From positions 1-64,000 of the forward strand of contig URPJ01000002.1 in the NCBI GenBank assembly GCA_900549745.1: 64,000 nucleotides of DNA. Reading direction: 5' to 3'. Both the position numbers and the translations under genes were made by a program. A model generated the notes under the pieces. That model searched no databases. It saw only the letters and a program-made list of their open reading frames with translations, and had not been told where the DNA came from. Source of the DNA: an uncultured Collinsella sp. GTDB taxonomy: Bacteria; Actinomycetota; Coriobacteriia; Coriobacteriales; Coriobacteriaceae. This document shows, one piece after another, positions 32,335-40,431 of the stretch (the first letter of the stretch is position 1; each line of letters opens with the position of its first letter).

Positions 32335-32370
32335 TATAAAAAACGGGCGCGAACCGAGGACCGCGCCCGT
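32335..32370 (-). terminator. Rho-independent terminator after galU
   Basis: ACGGGCGCG pairs with CGCGCCCGT and is followed on the minus strand by six T. It lies 20 bases after the galU stop codon. Confidence 0.88.
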
Positions 32371-32390
32371 AAATGTCGATGCCCGAAGGC

Positions 32391-33299
32391 TTATTTGCGC
32401 ATCAAGCCGCCGCGCTCGTCGATGGCGTCCCAGAAGGCGCTGGCAAAGCGGGGATCGCTTGCAGCCATGAGGGCGTTGGTGGCCATCCAGCCAGAGGGAG
32501 TGCCGGTGTCGTAGCCCGAGAGCGGGTCGATGACGACGGCATACATGGCCTCACGGTCGAGCGAACGGGCCATGGCGTCGGTGAGCTGGATCTCGCCGCC
32601 CTTGCCGGCCTGCTGATCTGCCAGCAGGTCCATGACCAGCGGGCTCAGCAGGTAGCGACCGACGATGTACAGGTTGGACGGAGCCGCCTCGGGAGCGGGT
32701 TTCTCGACCAGACCGCCGATACGCCAGACAGCGCCCGGCTCTGCATCGGCAACGTCCTCGGCGCCCTCGAGCGAACCGACGCGCTCGCCGGCGATAACGC
32801 CGTAGCGGCTGACTTCCTCGGGCGAGCAAGCAGCGACGGCGATAACCGAAGCTCCACCGTGCTCCTTGGAAACGGCGAGCATCTTGTCGCAGATGTCGCG
32901 ATTAGGCACAACGTAGTCGCCCAGAAGAACCAGGAAGTTCTCCCCTGCCACGGCGTCGGCAGCAGAGCGAATAGCATGGCCGAGGCCCTTGGGCTCGTAC
33001 TGATAACGGAAGTCGACCGGCATACCGCCAGCGTGGGCGACGGCGTCGGCATAGGCGTTCTTGCCGCGCTCGCGCAGCAGGTTCTCGAGCGAGCGATCGG
33101 GCTGGAAGTAGTTCAGTAGCTCGGGCTTACCGGGAGAAGTAACGATGATGGCATCGTCGACTTCCTCGGGGTCGAGCGCCTCCTCGACGACGTACTGAAT
33201 GACGGGCTTGTCGAGCACCGGCAGCATCTCTTTGGGCGTGCACTTGGTGCCAGGCAGAAAACGCGTGCCAAGACCGGCGGCGGGGATGATTGCCTTCAT
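32391..33299 (-). CDS. galU: UTP-glucose-1-phosphate uridylyltransferase
   Basis: The enzyme makes UDP-glucose for cell-surface sugars. The start MKAIIPAAGLGTRFLPGTK gives 302 residues. The nucleotide-binding GLGTRFLP..CTPKEMLPVLDKPVIQYVVEEA and the EKPAPEAAPSNLYIVGRYLL motif are typical of bacterial GalU. It lies alone between rplL and rpoB, where no gene normally occurs, and is flanked by terminators on both sides, so it is a single-gene insertion with its own expression. Confidence 0.95.
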   Translation of the reverse strand: MKAIIPAAGLGTRFLPGTKCTPKEMLPVLDKPVIQYVVEEALDPEEVDDAIIVTSPGKPELLNYFQPDRSLENLLRERGKNAYADAVAHAGGMPVDFRYQYEPKGLGHAIRSAADAVAGENFLVLLGDYVVPNRDICDKMLAVSKEHGGASVIAVAACSPEEVSRYGVIAGERVGSLEGAEDVADAEPGAVWRIGGLVEKPAPEAAPSNLYIVGRYLLSPLVMDLLADQQAGKGGEIQLTDAMARSLDREAMYAVVIDPLSGYDTGTPSGWMATNALMAASDPRFASAFWDAIDERGGLMRK

Positions 33300-33547
33300 G
33301 TTATTCAAAGATCCTTTCGCAGGCGCAAAAGCGCCCCATGCGTGCGGCACACAGCCGCAGACCAAATTGCGATACCCAAGCATCTTACCGCTGGAACTAT
33401 ATGTCGCTACAAGGCAGAGGCAATTCTTCAGCAGGTCAACGCAAATTATTGCTCGAATGGTGCAATTTTATTGCCCAACGGCAGGGCACCCGATACGACG
33501 CAAATCACAGAACATGGCAGTTTGAGCTACCGATGTCGAGGGACCGA
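33300..33547 (-). other. galU upstream region
   Basis: This gap must hold the galU promoter. TAAGAT near 33383 could be a -10, but its -35 is poor (TTGTAG, 19 bp away). The sequence is less GC-rich than the genes. I see no repeats or coding potential here. Confidence 0.35.
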
Positions 33548-33586
33548 AAAACAAAAAAGACGGGGCTCGCAATGCGAACCCCGTCT
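33548..33586 (-). terminator. Rho-independent terminator after rplL
   Basis: AGACGGGG pairs with CCCCGTCT and the stem continues with TTCGCA/TGCGA-type pairs; TTTTTTGTTTTT follows on the minus strand. It closes the rplJ-rplL unit before galU. Confidence 0.88.
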
Positions 33587-33613
33587 GCAAAGAAATCTGG
33601 CGAGAAAGCCTGA

Positions 33614-33991
33614 TTACTTGAGGGTGACAGCAGCGCCAGCAGCCTCGAGCTTCTCCTTGGCAGCCTCGGCGTCCTCCTTCTTGGCACCCTCGAGAACAGC
33701 CTTGGGAGCGCCCTCGACGACCTCCTTGGCCTCCTTCAGGCCAAGGTTGGTGAGCTCACGGACGGCCTTGATGACCTGGATCTTGTTGTCGCCGAAGCCC
33801 TCGAGCACGACGTCAAACTCGGTCTTCTCCTCGGCCTCAGCAGCGCCAGCAGCGGGAGCGGCGACAACAGCGGCAGGAGCAGCGGCGGAAACGCCGAAGG
33901 TGTCCTCGATAGCCTTGACGAGCTCGGAAGCCTCGAGAAGGGTCATTTCCTTAAGAGCATCGATGATCTCATCGGTGGTAAGCTTAGCCAT
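33614..33991 (-). CDS. rplL: 50S ribosomal protein L7/L12
   Basis: L7/L12 forms the stalk that recruits GTPase factors. The start MAKLTTDEIIDALKEMTLLEASELV gives 125 residues. An N-terminal dimerisation helix, an Ala-rich hinge (about 40-57) and the C-terminal domain EKTEFDVVLEGFGDNKIQVIKAVRE..LGLKEAKEVVEGAPK follow. It lies about 100 bases after rplJ. Confidence 0.98.
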   Translation of the reverse strand: MAKLTTDEIIDALKEMTLLEASELVKAIEDTFGVSAAAPAAVVAAPAAGAAEAEEKTEFDVVLEGFGDNKIQVIKAVRELTNLGLKEAKEVVEGAPKAVLEGAKKEDAEAAKEKLEAAGAAVTLK

Positions 33992-34093
33992 TTCTAAGTC
34001 CTTTCGGTTTCCGTGTCTGTGCACGGAGATCAGTTAAAACACGGCGCGAATGCGCCAGGGGTGCGGCGTTGCCGCCGCGGGTGAAAACAGCAA

Positions 34094-34615
34094 CTAGGCT
34101 GCCTTCTGCTCGGAGACCTGCTGGATCGAACGAGCGAGACCAGAGGAAACGCCGTTGACGCAGACAGCGATGTCGCGAGCGAAACCGGAGATGAGACCGG
34201 CGATCTGGCCGAGAAGCTGATCCTTGGTGGGCAGCTCGGCGATAGCCTTAACATCATCAGCGGAAACGGCCTTGCCGTCGGAGATACCGCCCTTGATCTC
34301 AAGGACGCCCTTGGACTTAGCGGAGAAGTCCTTAAGGGCCTTAGCGGCCTCGACCGGCTCGGACTCGTAGAACACATAAGCGACGGGGCCGGCGAGGATC
34401 TCGTCGAGCTCGGGCTGCTCCTGGTTCTTGAGAGCGATCTTGACCAGGTTGTTCTTGTAGACCTTCATCTCGGCGCCGCACTCGCGAAGCTGATGACGCA
34501 GCTCCTGAGCCTGCTTAACCGTCAGACCGTTGTAGTTGACGACGAACAGACCGGCGTTCTCGGCGATACGGGACTCGATCTCTGCAACCTTGTCGATTTT
34601 GTACTGCTGGGGCAT
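34094..34615 (-). CDS. rplJ: 50S ribosomal protein L10
   Basis: L10 anchors the L7/L12 stalk and, as a complex with it, usually represses its own mRNA. The 173-residue product has IESRIAENAGLFVVNYNGLTVKQAQELR and MKVYKNNLVKIAL motifs. A GGAGGTG ribosome site precedes the ATG. It follows an L10-type leader with an attenuator and a strong promoter. rplA, its usual neighbour, is 22 kb away. Confidence 0.98.
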   Translation of the reverse strand: MPQQYKIDKVAEIESRIAENAGLFVVNYNGLTVKQAQELRHQLRECGAEMKVYKNNLVKIALKNQEQPELDEILAGPVAYVFYESEPVEAAKALKDFSAKSKGVLEIKGGISDGKAVSADDVKAIAELPTKDQLLGQIAGLISGFARDIAVCVNGVSSGLARSIQQVSEQKAA

Positions 34616-34680
34616 GAATTACACCTCCTCGAATTCTTTCCGGGCACGGTCCGCCACAAGGACGTGACGGGGGCATGTCC

Positions 34681-34717
34681 AAAAAGAAAGCCCCCGCGCT
34701 GCATGAGCGACGGGGGC
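34681..34717 (-). terminator. Attenuator hairpin in the rplJ leader
   Basis: GCCCCCG pairs with CGGGGGC and GCT with AGC, followed on the minus strand by CTTTCTTTTT. It lies between the promoter and rplJ, about 65 bases before the start codon, so it should stop some transcripts before the genes. Confidence 0.8.
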
Positions 34718-34825
34718 GAGAAGACATATCTACTCGACCACCTCGGCTGGCGGGAAGTCCCATTAAGCTCGCGGGTAAGACCCGTTTGCGCCGGCTGTCT
34801 CTGGCAGCGGATTCGTGCGTGAACC
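34718..34825 (-). ncRNA. Ribosomal protein L10 leader RNA
   Basis: On the minus strand the leader contains CCAGAGACAGCCGGCGC, GGTCTTACC, CTTAATGGGACTTCCCG and CCAGCCGAGGTGGTCGAG, in the order known from L10 leaders of Gram-positive bacteria. The bound L10-L7/L12 complex is expected to shift folding towards the attenuator just downstream. Recognition is from motif pattern only; a covariance search was not possible. Confidence 0.7.
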
Positions 34826-34831
34826 GAAAGT

Positions 34832-34860
34832 ATTATGGCGGGGACCCCGGCGTCGGTCAA
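34832..34860 (-). promoter_or_regulatory. Promoter of rplJ-rplL
   Basis: On the minus strand TTGACC (34855-34860) and CATAAT (34832-34837) are exactly 17 bp apart. The region also forms one end of the large palindrome described at 34895-35028: a damaged inverted copy of the same segment lies at about 35046-35085. Confidence 0.8.
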
Positions 34861-34894
34861 CGGCAACCCTGGCTGCACACAATTCCACCATCTC

Positions 34895-35028
34895 GGTCGC
34901 GCCGCCAAAGGCCAGGCGCAAGCTTTTCGCTCGGTCAGGTCCTGGGCTCGCACGAAGAGCACATTTAGTGCTCTTCGGCTCGTGCGGAATCTACGAAAAG
35001 CTTGCGCCTGGCCTTTGGCGGCGCGACC
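34895..35028. repeat. Long palindrome family A, copy 3
   Basis: Two perfect 35 bp arms (34895-34929, 34994-35028) flank a core with the GTCCTGGGCTCGCACG and CGGCTCGTGCGGAA motifs and an apical GAAGAGCAC/GTGCTCTTC stem. A second, outer pair of perfect 15 bp arms, CGGCAACCCTGGCTG at 34861 and its inverse ending at 35060, extends the palindrome to 200 bp. Looser inverse similarity reaches through the rplJ promoter. It lies between the aminotransferase stop and rplJ. Confidence 0.85.
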
Positions 35029-35122
35029 TGTGTTGACTTTGGGACAGCCAGGGTTGCCGTTGGCCGGCGCGCCCCGCTCATAATGCTTGGGTCGGTGGGC
35101 TGATGTGTTGCGTCCCTGAGGA

Positions 35123-36259
35123 CTATAAGGTCGAAATGAAGGTGGACAGGCGGTGGAGGCCTTCGTCTAGGTCTTGGTCGGAGACGCAGTAGCTGAGGCG
35201 GATGTGGCCTTCGGTGCCGAAACAGTCGCCCGGGACTAGGGCTACGTTTGCTTCTTTGATGGCTTTGATGCAGAAGGCTTCGCTGGTTAGGCCGAATTGT
35301 TTGATGCTGGGGAAGGCGTAGAAGGCGCCGGCTGGTTCCACTACGTCGAGGCCCATGGCGTTTAAGGCTGCGAGTACGCGTTCGCGACGGGTTCGGTAGA
35401 CTTCGAGCATGGGGGTGGGGTCGACGGTCAGGGCTCGAGCTGCGGCGTCCATTTCGAAGGAGACGGCGCTCGATACTAAGTATTGGTGAGCCTTGGCAAT
35501 CTCGGCGATGACGGGGGCTGCCGCCGCAAGCCAGCCCAGGCGCCAGCCGGTCATGGCCCAGGGCTTGGAGAAACTCTCGATGACGACCGTCTGCTCGCGC
35601 AGCTCCGGGTGTCGCTGGGCAAATCGCTCGTAGCCATCCACATAGACGAGGCGGTTGTATACGTCGTCGCAGACTACGTAGATGCCCGCCTGCTCCGCCA
35701 CGTGCGCCACGGCGTCGAGCGAAGCCGCGTTGAGGATGCAACCCGTAGGATTGTTGGGCGTGCAGATGACGATGGCCTTGGTCGCCGGCGTCACGCAAGC
35801 ACGAAGTGCGTCCTCGTCAATCTGGAATTGCGCAGGCTCCGTATCCAAAAAGACCGCCTTGGCGTGGTTGGCCACGACGATGCTCTCGTACAGGCCAAAG
35901 GCAGGCGTGGGGATGATGACCTCGTCGCCGGGGTTGAGCATAGCCATGAATGTTGCCGACAGTGCCTCGGTCGCACCGTCGGTCAGGATGACCTCATCGG
36001 CGGAAAACGTAAGGCCCGCGTCCCCCATGTAGGCAGATAACGCCTCACGCAGGGCGGGGCGCCCGTTGTTGGGCGGATAGTGCGTGTCACCGCGGTCCAG
36101 TGCGGCGGTCACCTCGGCGCTAATCACATCGGGCGTGGGAAAATCGGGCTCGCCAAGCGCAAGCGCGATGCACCCCGGGTGCTGGGCGGCGAGCGCGTTG
36201 ATTCGGCGGATACCGGAGGGCTTGAGCGTGGCAAGCGAGGTATTCATGGGCAGTCGCAT
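35123..36259 (-). CDS. Pyridoxal phosphate-dependent aminotransferase (class I/II)
   Basis: The enzyme moves an amino group between an amino acid and a 2-oxo acid. The 378-residue protein has the class I layout: LALGEPDFPTPD near residue 33, YPPNNGRPALREAL, CTPNNPTG (about 168-175), and the cofactor Lys in ESFSKPWAMTGWRLGW (about residue 231). The start at 36259 is set by AAAGGA five bases before the ATG. The family covers aspartate and aromatic aminotransferases; the substrate is not decidable. Confidence 0.9.
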   Translation of the reverse strand: MRLPMNTSLATLKPSGIRRINALAAQHPGCIALALGEPDFPTPDVISAEVTAALDRGDTHYPPNNGRPALREALSAYMGDAGLTFSADEVILTDGATEALSATFMAMLNPGDEVIIPTPAFGLYESIVVANHAKAVFLDTEPAQFQIDEDALRACVTPATKAIVICTPNNPTGCILNAASLDAVAHVAEQAGIYVVCDDVYNRLVYVDGYERFAQRHPELREQTVVIESFSKPWAMTGWRLGWLAAAAPVIAEIAKAHQYLVSSAVSFEMDAAARALTVDPTPMLEVYRTRRERVLAALNAMGLDVVEPAGAFYAFPSIKQFGLTSEAFCIKAIKEANVALVPGDCFGTEGHIRLSYCVSDQDLDEGLHRLSTFISTL

Positions 36260-36352
36260 GGCGTTCCTTTCGTAAGGGTTGCACTAGGATAGCGCGGCGG
36301 GGCGCCGCCGGACGGTGTAACCTAAACGAAAACCAACCGGAAAGGAGGCAGC

Positions 36353-37015
36353 ATGGAGCCGACCGCGCGCAGCGATGTACCAAAAACGCTGCAAACCATT
36401 GCGTATATCAGCATTCCCAATAGTGCCGATCTTGAGTTTTTGCTCTGGGACCTGCAGGATGCCATCGCCGCCTATGCACAGCTTTCCGGCACCGCACTCC
36501 CCCGCCCGGTCGACTTGAAGGCAAATGACGCCGGCAGCGTTGCCGATGGCATCGTGCTGGCCATTGAAGATGTGGCTGACGATGAGACGTTGACAGCCAT
36601 CGAGCAGGCGCTTGAGCGCTTTGGCGGTACGGGAACGCGCGTCTATGCCGCGATTCGAGCCGCACAAGAGAGCACTGAGCAGGCGCGTGGGACCGCCGTT
36701 CGCCTGCACAAGGCATGTGAGCGCCATGACCAATTGTGGTGTGGCGGCGTTGCCATCTGCGCCGGCAGCGGCATCGCAGCGCTTCGTCGCTCCCCGCGCA
36801 TGGGCCTCTTGCGGCGACCGTTTTCGGAAGCGATGGACAAGCTCGTGGGCGCTGTGCGCATGGGCTGCTCCGTCAAGCATGCACAGCGACTTGGCGGCGG
36901 CAATGCCGCCAACGTCGACGCCGACGGCATGGTTTGCGCCGAGCCAGCCGTGCCCGCGCCGATCTGGCGAGGCGTTCTGAAACGTCTGGGCGCCCACGCT
37001 CAAACAAAAATCTAA
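36353..37015 (+). CDS. Conserved-looking protein of unknown function
   Basis: I do not recognise this 220-residue protein. A strong AAAGGAGG ribosome site and typical codon use support it as a real gene. The sequence suggests an alpha/beta protein: strands near IAYISIP and GIVLAIED, then CGGVAICAGSG (about residues 130-140) followed by RMGLLRRPFSEAMDKLVGAV. That last pattern is somewhat like flavodoxin-fold reductases, but I see no clear FMN motif. It diverges from the aminotransferase gene with 93 bases between, and converges on the glycosylase gene with one base between stops. Confidence 0.7.
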   Translation: MEPTARSDVPKTLQTIAYISIPNSADLEFLLWDLQDAIAAYAQLSGTALPRPVDLKANDAGSVADGIVLAIEDVADDETLTAIEQALERFGGTGTRVYAAIRAAQESTEQARGTAVRLHKACERHDQLWCGGVAICAGSGIAALRRSPRMGLLRRPFSEAMDKLVGAVRMGCSVKHAQRLGGGNAANVDADGMVCAEPAVPAPIWRGVLKRLGAHAQTKI

Positions 37016-37016
37016 A

Positions 37017-37580
37017 TTAAATAACAGCCCAGTCAACGGCTTCGTGCCAACGCTCGACAAGACGCTCCAGGCGCCAGGCGGCATTGGCGGGACTTGTCGA
37101 GGGCAGGACGATGGCAGGCAGCCCCGTCCGATCTTGCAAGTAGCGTTTGTAGAGTCGCCCTGCCGTGCCGCCGTTACAGGCAACGACCTCAATCGGCGCG
37201 GCATCGGTAATGCGCTCGATATGTGCCGGCACAACGTTGCGGATGCTCGCGTCGCTCGAGCCCTTAATGTCGCAGCTCTCGACCACATCCCACAGGGCCA
37301 CGCCGCCGTTCAGCAGCATGGCCCGCTTGGCGGCAATGGAGGCATCGAGCGTCGCGGGCTCACCGCTTGCCAAAGGATCGCCCTCGTTGGGCGGCACAGG
37401 CATACCGAGGCACGTGGCCATCACACGCCAAAAGCGATTCTGAGGGTTGCCGTAATAAAAGGCATTGGCGCGCGAAAGCACCGAGGGAAACGACCCGAGC
37501 ACCAAAACGCGCGAGTGCTCGTCAAACACGGGCTCAAACCCATGCTCAATATGTTGATAGCCCTCGTCAGACACGGCCAT
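37017..37580 (-). CDS. DNA-deoxyinosine glycosylase (uracil-DNA glycosylase superfamily)
   Basis: The enzyme should excise hypoxanthine (deaminated adenine) from DNA. The 187-residue protein has LVLGSFPSVLSRANAFYYGNPQNRFW (about residues 27-52), with the family 6 Asn, and the C-terminal LPSTSPANAAW motif. Both match the hypoxanthine-DNA glycosylase branch rather than classical Ung. It starts three bases after the amylase stop, so it is probably co-transcribed with it. Confidence 0.85.
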   Translation of the reverse strand: MAVSDEGYQHIEHGFEPVFDEHSRVLVLGSFPSVLSRANAFYYGNPQNRFWRVMATCLGMPVPPNEGDPLASGEPATLDASIAAKRAMLLNGGVALWDVVESCDIKGSSDASIRNVVPAHIERITDAAPIEVVACNGGTAGRLYKRYLQDRTGLPAIVLPSTSPANAAWRLERLVERWHEAVDWAVI

Positions 37581-37583
37581 GGG

Positions 37584-38960
37584 CTAGGCTCTCAACAGAT
37601 AGCGCACCTCGTAGGGTGCAAGCTCAAGGGTACCCGTCAGCTCGACCGTGGGCGCATCGTCGGCAAGCAGGTCGACGAAGGAGCCGTTGAGTTCGCCGGC
37701 GCCAAAGGTGTAAGGCTCACCCACGGCATTCACCGCCACGAGCACCGCCGCGTCGTCGCAGGCGCGCTCGAACAGCAGCTGCTTGTTCTGGATCACCACG
37801 TTGCGATAGGCACCGTAGTTGAGAGCACGGGCAGCCGCGTCGTCGGCCGAGCGAAGGTGCGCAAGCTGCGTGATGAACGCCGTCAGCTCGTTGGGCGCAG
37901 GCTCATTGAGCGCAGGTCGCAGCGCCCAGTCGCCATCGGGGCCGCCCTTTTCGCCAGCAATTCCCCACTCGCTGCCATAGTAGACGCACGGGATGCCCGG
38001 CATGCCAAAGAGCATGCCATAGGCGGGACGCAGGCAGGATTTGTCGGTGAGGATACTTGCCAGGCGCGGCACATCGTGGTTGTCGACAAACGAAAGCAGA
38101 TGTTTGCCGCGGTAGATGCACCAAGGGTCGCCGCCAAACTGACGGTGCAGCGAATGGGCGATCTCGAACATGTTGACCGAGTTAAAGCTGGAATACAGGC
38201 CCTTGTAGCACTCGTAATTAGTGCACGAGTCGAGCATCTCGTCGTTGACGATCTGATTGTAGTCGCCGTGGAGCGTCTCGCCGATGAGCACAAAGCCGGG
38301 CTTGAGCTCACGGGTAAAGGAGTGTAGGCGGCGCATAAAGTCGCGGTCGAGCATGTAGGCGACGTCCAGGCGCAGGCCGTCGACGCCAAAGACGTCGGCC
38401 CAACGGCGCACAGACTCGAGCAGGTAATCGACCACAGCGGGATTTTGCAGGTTGAGCTTCACAAGCTCAAAATGACCCTCCCAGCCCTCGTACCAAAAGC
38501 CGTCGCCATAGCAGGAGTCGCCGTCAAAACTGATGTGAAACCAATCCTTGTACGGCGAATCCCACTTGCGCTCCTGCACATCGCGGAAGGCCCAAAAGCC
38601 GCGACCGACGTGGTTGAAGACGGCATCGAGCACCACGCGGATGCCATGGGCGTGCAGCGTGTCGCATACGGCGGCAAAGTCGGCATCCCCGCCCAGGCGA
38701 CGGTCTATATGGCGCAGGCTGCGCGTGTCGTAGCCGTGGCTATCGGACTCGAGCGGCGGGTTGATGAGCACAGCGCCAACGCCGAGTTTTTGCAGGCAGT
38801 CGGCCCATTGGGCAATCTTCATGATAGGAGCATCGGGGTTGGGTTCGACATCGGCGGCCTGGGCGAGCTCATCCTCGGCAACGGGGGCGGCGTTTTCGCG
38901 CGGAGCTCCGCAAAAGCCCAGCGGATAGATCTGATAGAACGTCGTCTCGTATGCCCACAT
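37584..38960 (-). CDS. Alpha-amylase family glycosidase (GH13)
   Basis: The enzyme should act on alpha-glucans or maltodextrins inside the cell; no signal peptide is present. The 458-residue protein has the GH13 regions DAVFNHVG (112-119), GLRLDVAYML (nucleophile Asp199), IGETLHGD (acid/base Glu228) and FVDNHD (Asp296). It has no N-terminal beta domain like that of cyclomaltodextrinases, and a short C-terminal beta domain. Specificity within GH13 is not clear; neopullulanase-like activity is a guess. Confidence 0.9.
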   Translation of the reverse strand: MWAYETTFYQIYPLGFCGAPRENAAPVAEDELAQAADVEPNPDAPIMKIAQWADCLQKLGVGAVLINPPLESDSHGYDTRSLRHIDRRLGGDADFAAVCDTLHAHGIRVVLDAVFNHVGRGFWAFRDVQERKWDSPYKDWFHISFDGDSCYGDGFWYEGWEGHFELVKLNLQNPAVVDYLLESVRRWADVFGVDGLRLDVAYMLDRDFMRRLHSFTRELKPGFVLIGETLHGDYNQIVNDEMLDSCTNYECYKGLYSSFNSVNMFEIAHSLHRQFGGDPWCIYRGKHLLSFVDNHDVPRLASILTDKSCLRPAYGMLFGMPGIPCVYYGSEWGIAGEKGGPDGDWALRPALNEPAPNELTAFITQLAHLRSADDAAARALNYGAYRNVVIQNKQLLFERACDDAAVLVAVNAVGEPYTFGAGELNGSFVDLLADDAPTVELTGTLELAPYEVRYLLRA

Positions 38961-39031
38961 AGCAACCTCCCGGTAAGCTCAACACAACGACATCCATTGT
39001 ATGCCCAGCTTGTATCCCCTCCCCCAAAATA

Positions 39032-39098
39032 AGTTGCGGTGGAATAGTTCCTGCTTGGGCCTTCAAAGGCCTTAAACAGGAACTATTCCACCGCAACT
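39032..39098. terminator. Perfect 22 bp palindrome after the MFS gene
   Basis: AGTTGCGGTGGAATAGTTCCTG (written here as two blocks: AGTTGCGGTGG and AATAGTTCCTG) is repeated exactly in inverse at 39077-39098, with an inner GGCCTT/AAGGCC stem. On the minus strand TTATTTTGG follows, so it can end the MFS transcript. It is longer than an ordinary terminator but lacks the family A core. Confidence 0.7.
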
Positions 39099-39113
39099 GA
39101 TGAGGGGACGTGG

Positions 39114-40310
39114 CTAGGCGACGGGCTTGGCGCGGCGGATGGCTGGGAACATCACCGTGATGGCGAGGATAACGCCCACGACGGCAATCGCCCCGCCCAC
39201 AAAGCCGATCCAGGCGATACCGGGACCCGAAACCACGGCTCCGCCGATCGCGGTACCCGTGCCGATACCGAGGTTGAACAGGCCCGAGAAGATCGACATG
39301 GCGACGGCCGACGAATCTGCCGGCGTGTGCTTGATGAGCTCGGCCTGAAACGCCACGTTAAAGGCCGTGGCGCAGCAACCCCACAGTGCGCACACAGCGA
39401 GAACCGCAGCGAGTGACGATGCGGCCGGACCCATGAGCAGCAGGGCCACCGGCACGCCGGAGAGCGTGATAGCCAAGAACGGGAAGCGATGCCCATCGAA
39501 CAGGCGGCCAAACAGCCAGCTTCCGAGCAAACCAGAGCAGCCAAACGCCGTCAACGTCATGGTAATGGCGCCCGCATCGACGTGCGCGACCTGCGCCAGG
39601 AAGGGCTCGATATAGCTGTAGCTTGCGTAATAGCCGGTCGCCATGAAGACCGTGACTGCGTAGAGCGCGATGAGGAACGGGTTCTTGAGCAGCTCGGGCA
39701 GCTGCTTGAGCGTAAAACGCTCGCCCGCTGGCATGGCAGGGAACACCGTGGCCTGGTAGACGACCGCGACAGCAGACAGCGCTCCGACCACGGCAAACGT
39801 CATGCGCCAGCCCACGGCCAAGCCAATGGCGCGACCGAGCGGCAGGCCAAAGATCTGTGCGATGGAAGAGCCCGTGGCGATCATGCTGATAGCGAGCGCC
39901 CCGTGGCGTGTGTCAACCAGGCGCGACGCCATGATCGAGGCGACCGACCAGAACACGGCGTGCGCGCAGGCAACCACCAGGCGCGCGCAGACTAAGATGG
40001 GATAGGTCGGTGCCAAGGCGGACAGGAACTGGCCCAGCGAGAACACGGCGAGCACGCCCAGCAGCATCCGCTTGAACTCGAAACGCGAAGCGAACACCAT
40101 GAGCGGCAACGACAGCAGCATGACGCCCCAGGCATAGACCGAGATCATGATGCCCGCCTGGGCCTCGGTGAGCGAGAACGACGCGGCGATATCAGTCAAA
40201 AGGCCGATGGGCATAAACTCCGACGTGTTGAACACGAACGCACAGCAGGTGAGCCCGACGAGCGGGAGCCACTGCCTGAGCGTGATGCCGTCTTGCCTTG
40301 CCTGACTCAT
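39114..40310 (-). CDS. MFS transporter (sugar efflux / AraJ-like)
   Basis: This is an integral membrane exporter of the major facilitator superfamily, with 12 predicted helices in 398 residues. The opening LVGLTCCAFVFNTSEFMPIGLL and SLTEAQAGIMISVYAWGVML match the AraJ/SotB/drug efflux branch. The start is the ATG at 40310, nine bases from GGAG. The substrate cannot be told; sugars, purines or drugs are all carried by relatives. It is probably monocistronic. Confidence 0.88.
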   Translation of the reverse strand: MSQARQDGITLRQWLPLVGLTCCAFVFNTSEFMPIGLLTDIAASFSLTEAQAGIMISVYAWGVMLLSLPLMVFASRFEFKRMLLGVLAVFSLGQFLSALAPTYPILVCARLVVACAHAVFWSVASIMASRLVDTRHGALAISMIATGSSIAQIFGLPLGRAIGLAVGWRMTFAVVGALSAVAVVYQATVFPAMPAGERFTLKQLPELLKNPFLIALYAVTVFMATGYYASYSYIEPFLAQVAHVDAGAITMTLTAFGCSGLLGSWLFGRLFDGHRFPFLAITLSGVPVALLLMGPAASSLAAVLAVCALWGCCATAFNVAFQAELIKHTPADSSAVAMSIFSGLFNLGIGTGTAIGGAVVSGPGIAWIGFVGGAIAVVGVILAITVMFPAIRRAKPVA

Positions 40311-40355
40311 ATATAACGTCTCCAATCATTTTGAGCGGAGGCGATTATATAGCAA

Positions 40356-40390
40356 CGGCCCCGCATCCGTCAGCAACAGATGCGGGGCCG
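40356..40390. terminator. Hairpin after feoAB
   Basis: CGGCCCCGCATC pairs perfectly with GATGCGGGGCCG over an 11-base loop. It follows the feoAB stop by about 40 bases. The T-run on the minus strand is short, so termination may be partial. Confidence 0.65.
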
Positions 40391-40431
40391 AAAACAATTC
40401 GATACACAGAGGTTGCGCCGTCAATTCATAA

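Noticed and set aside
33342..34037. A 231-codon plus-strand gene between galU and rplL
   Set aside because: Most of it is antisense to rplL and it crosses the rplL terminator.
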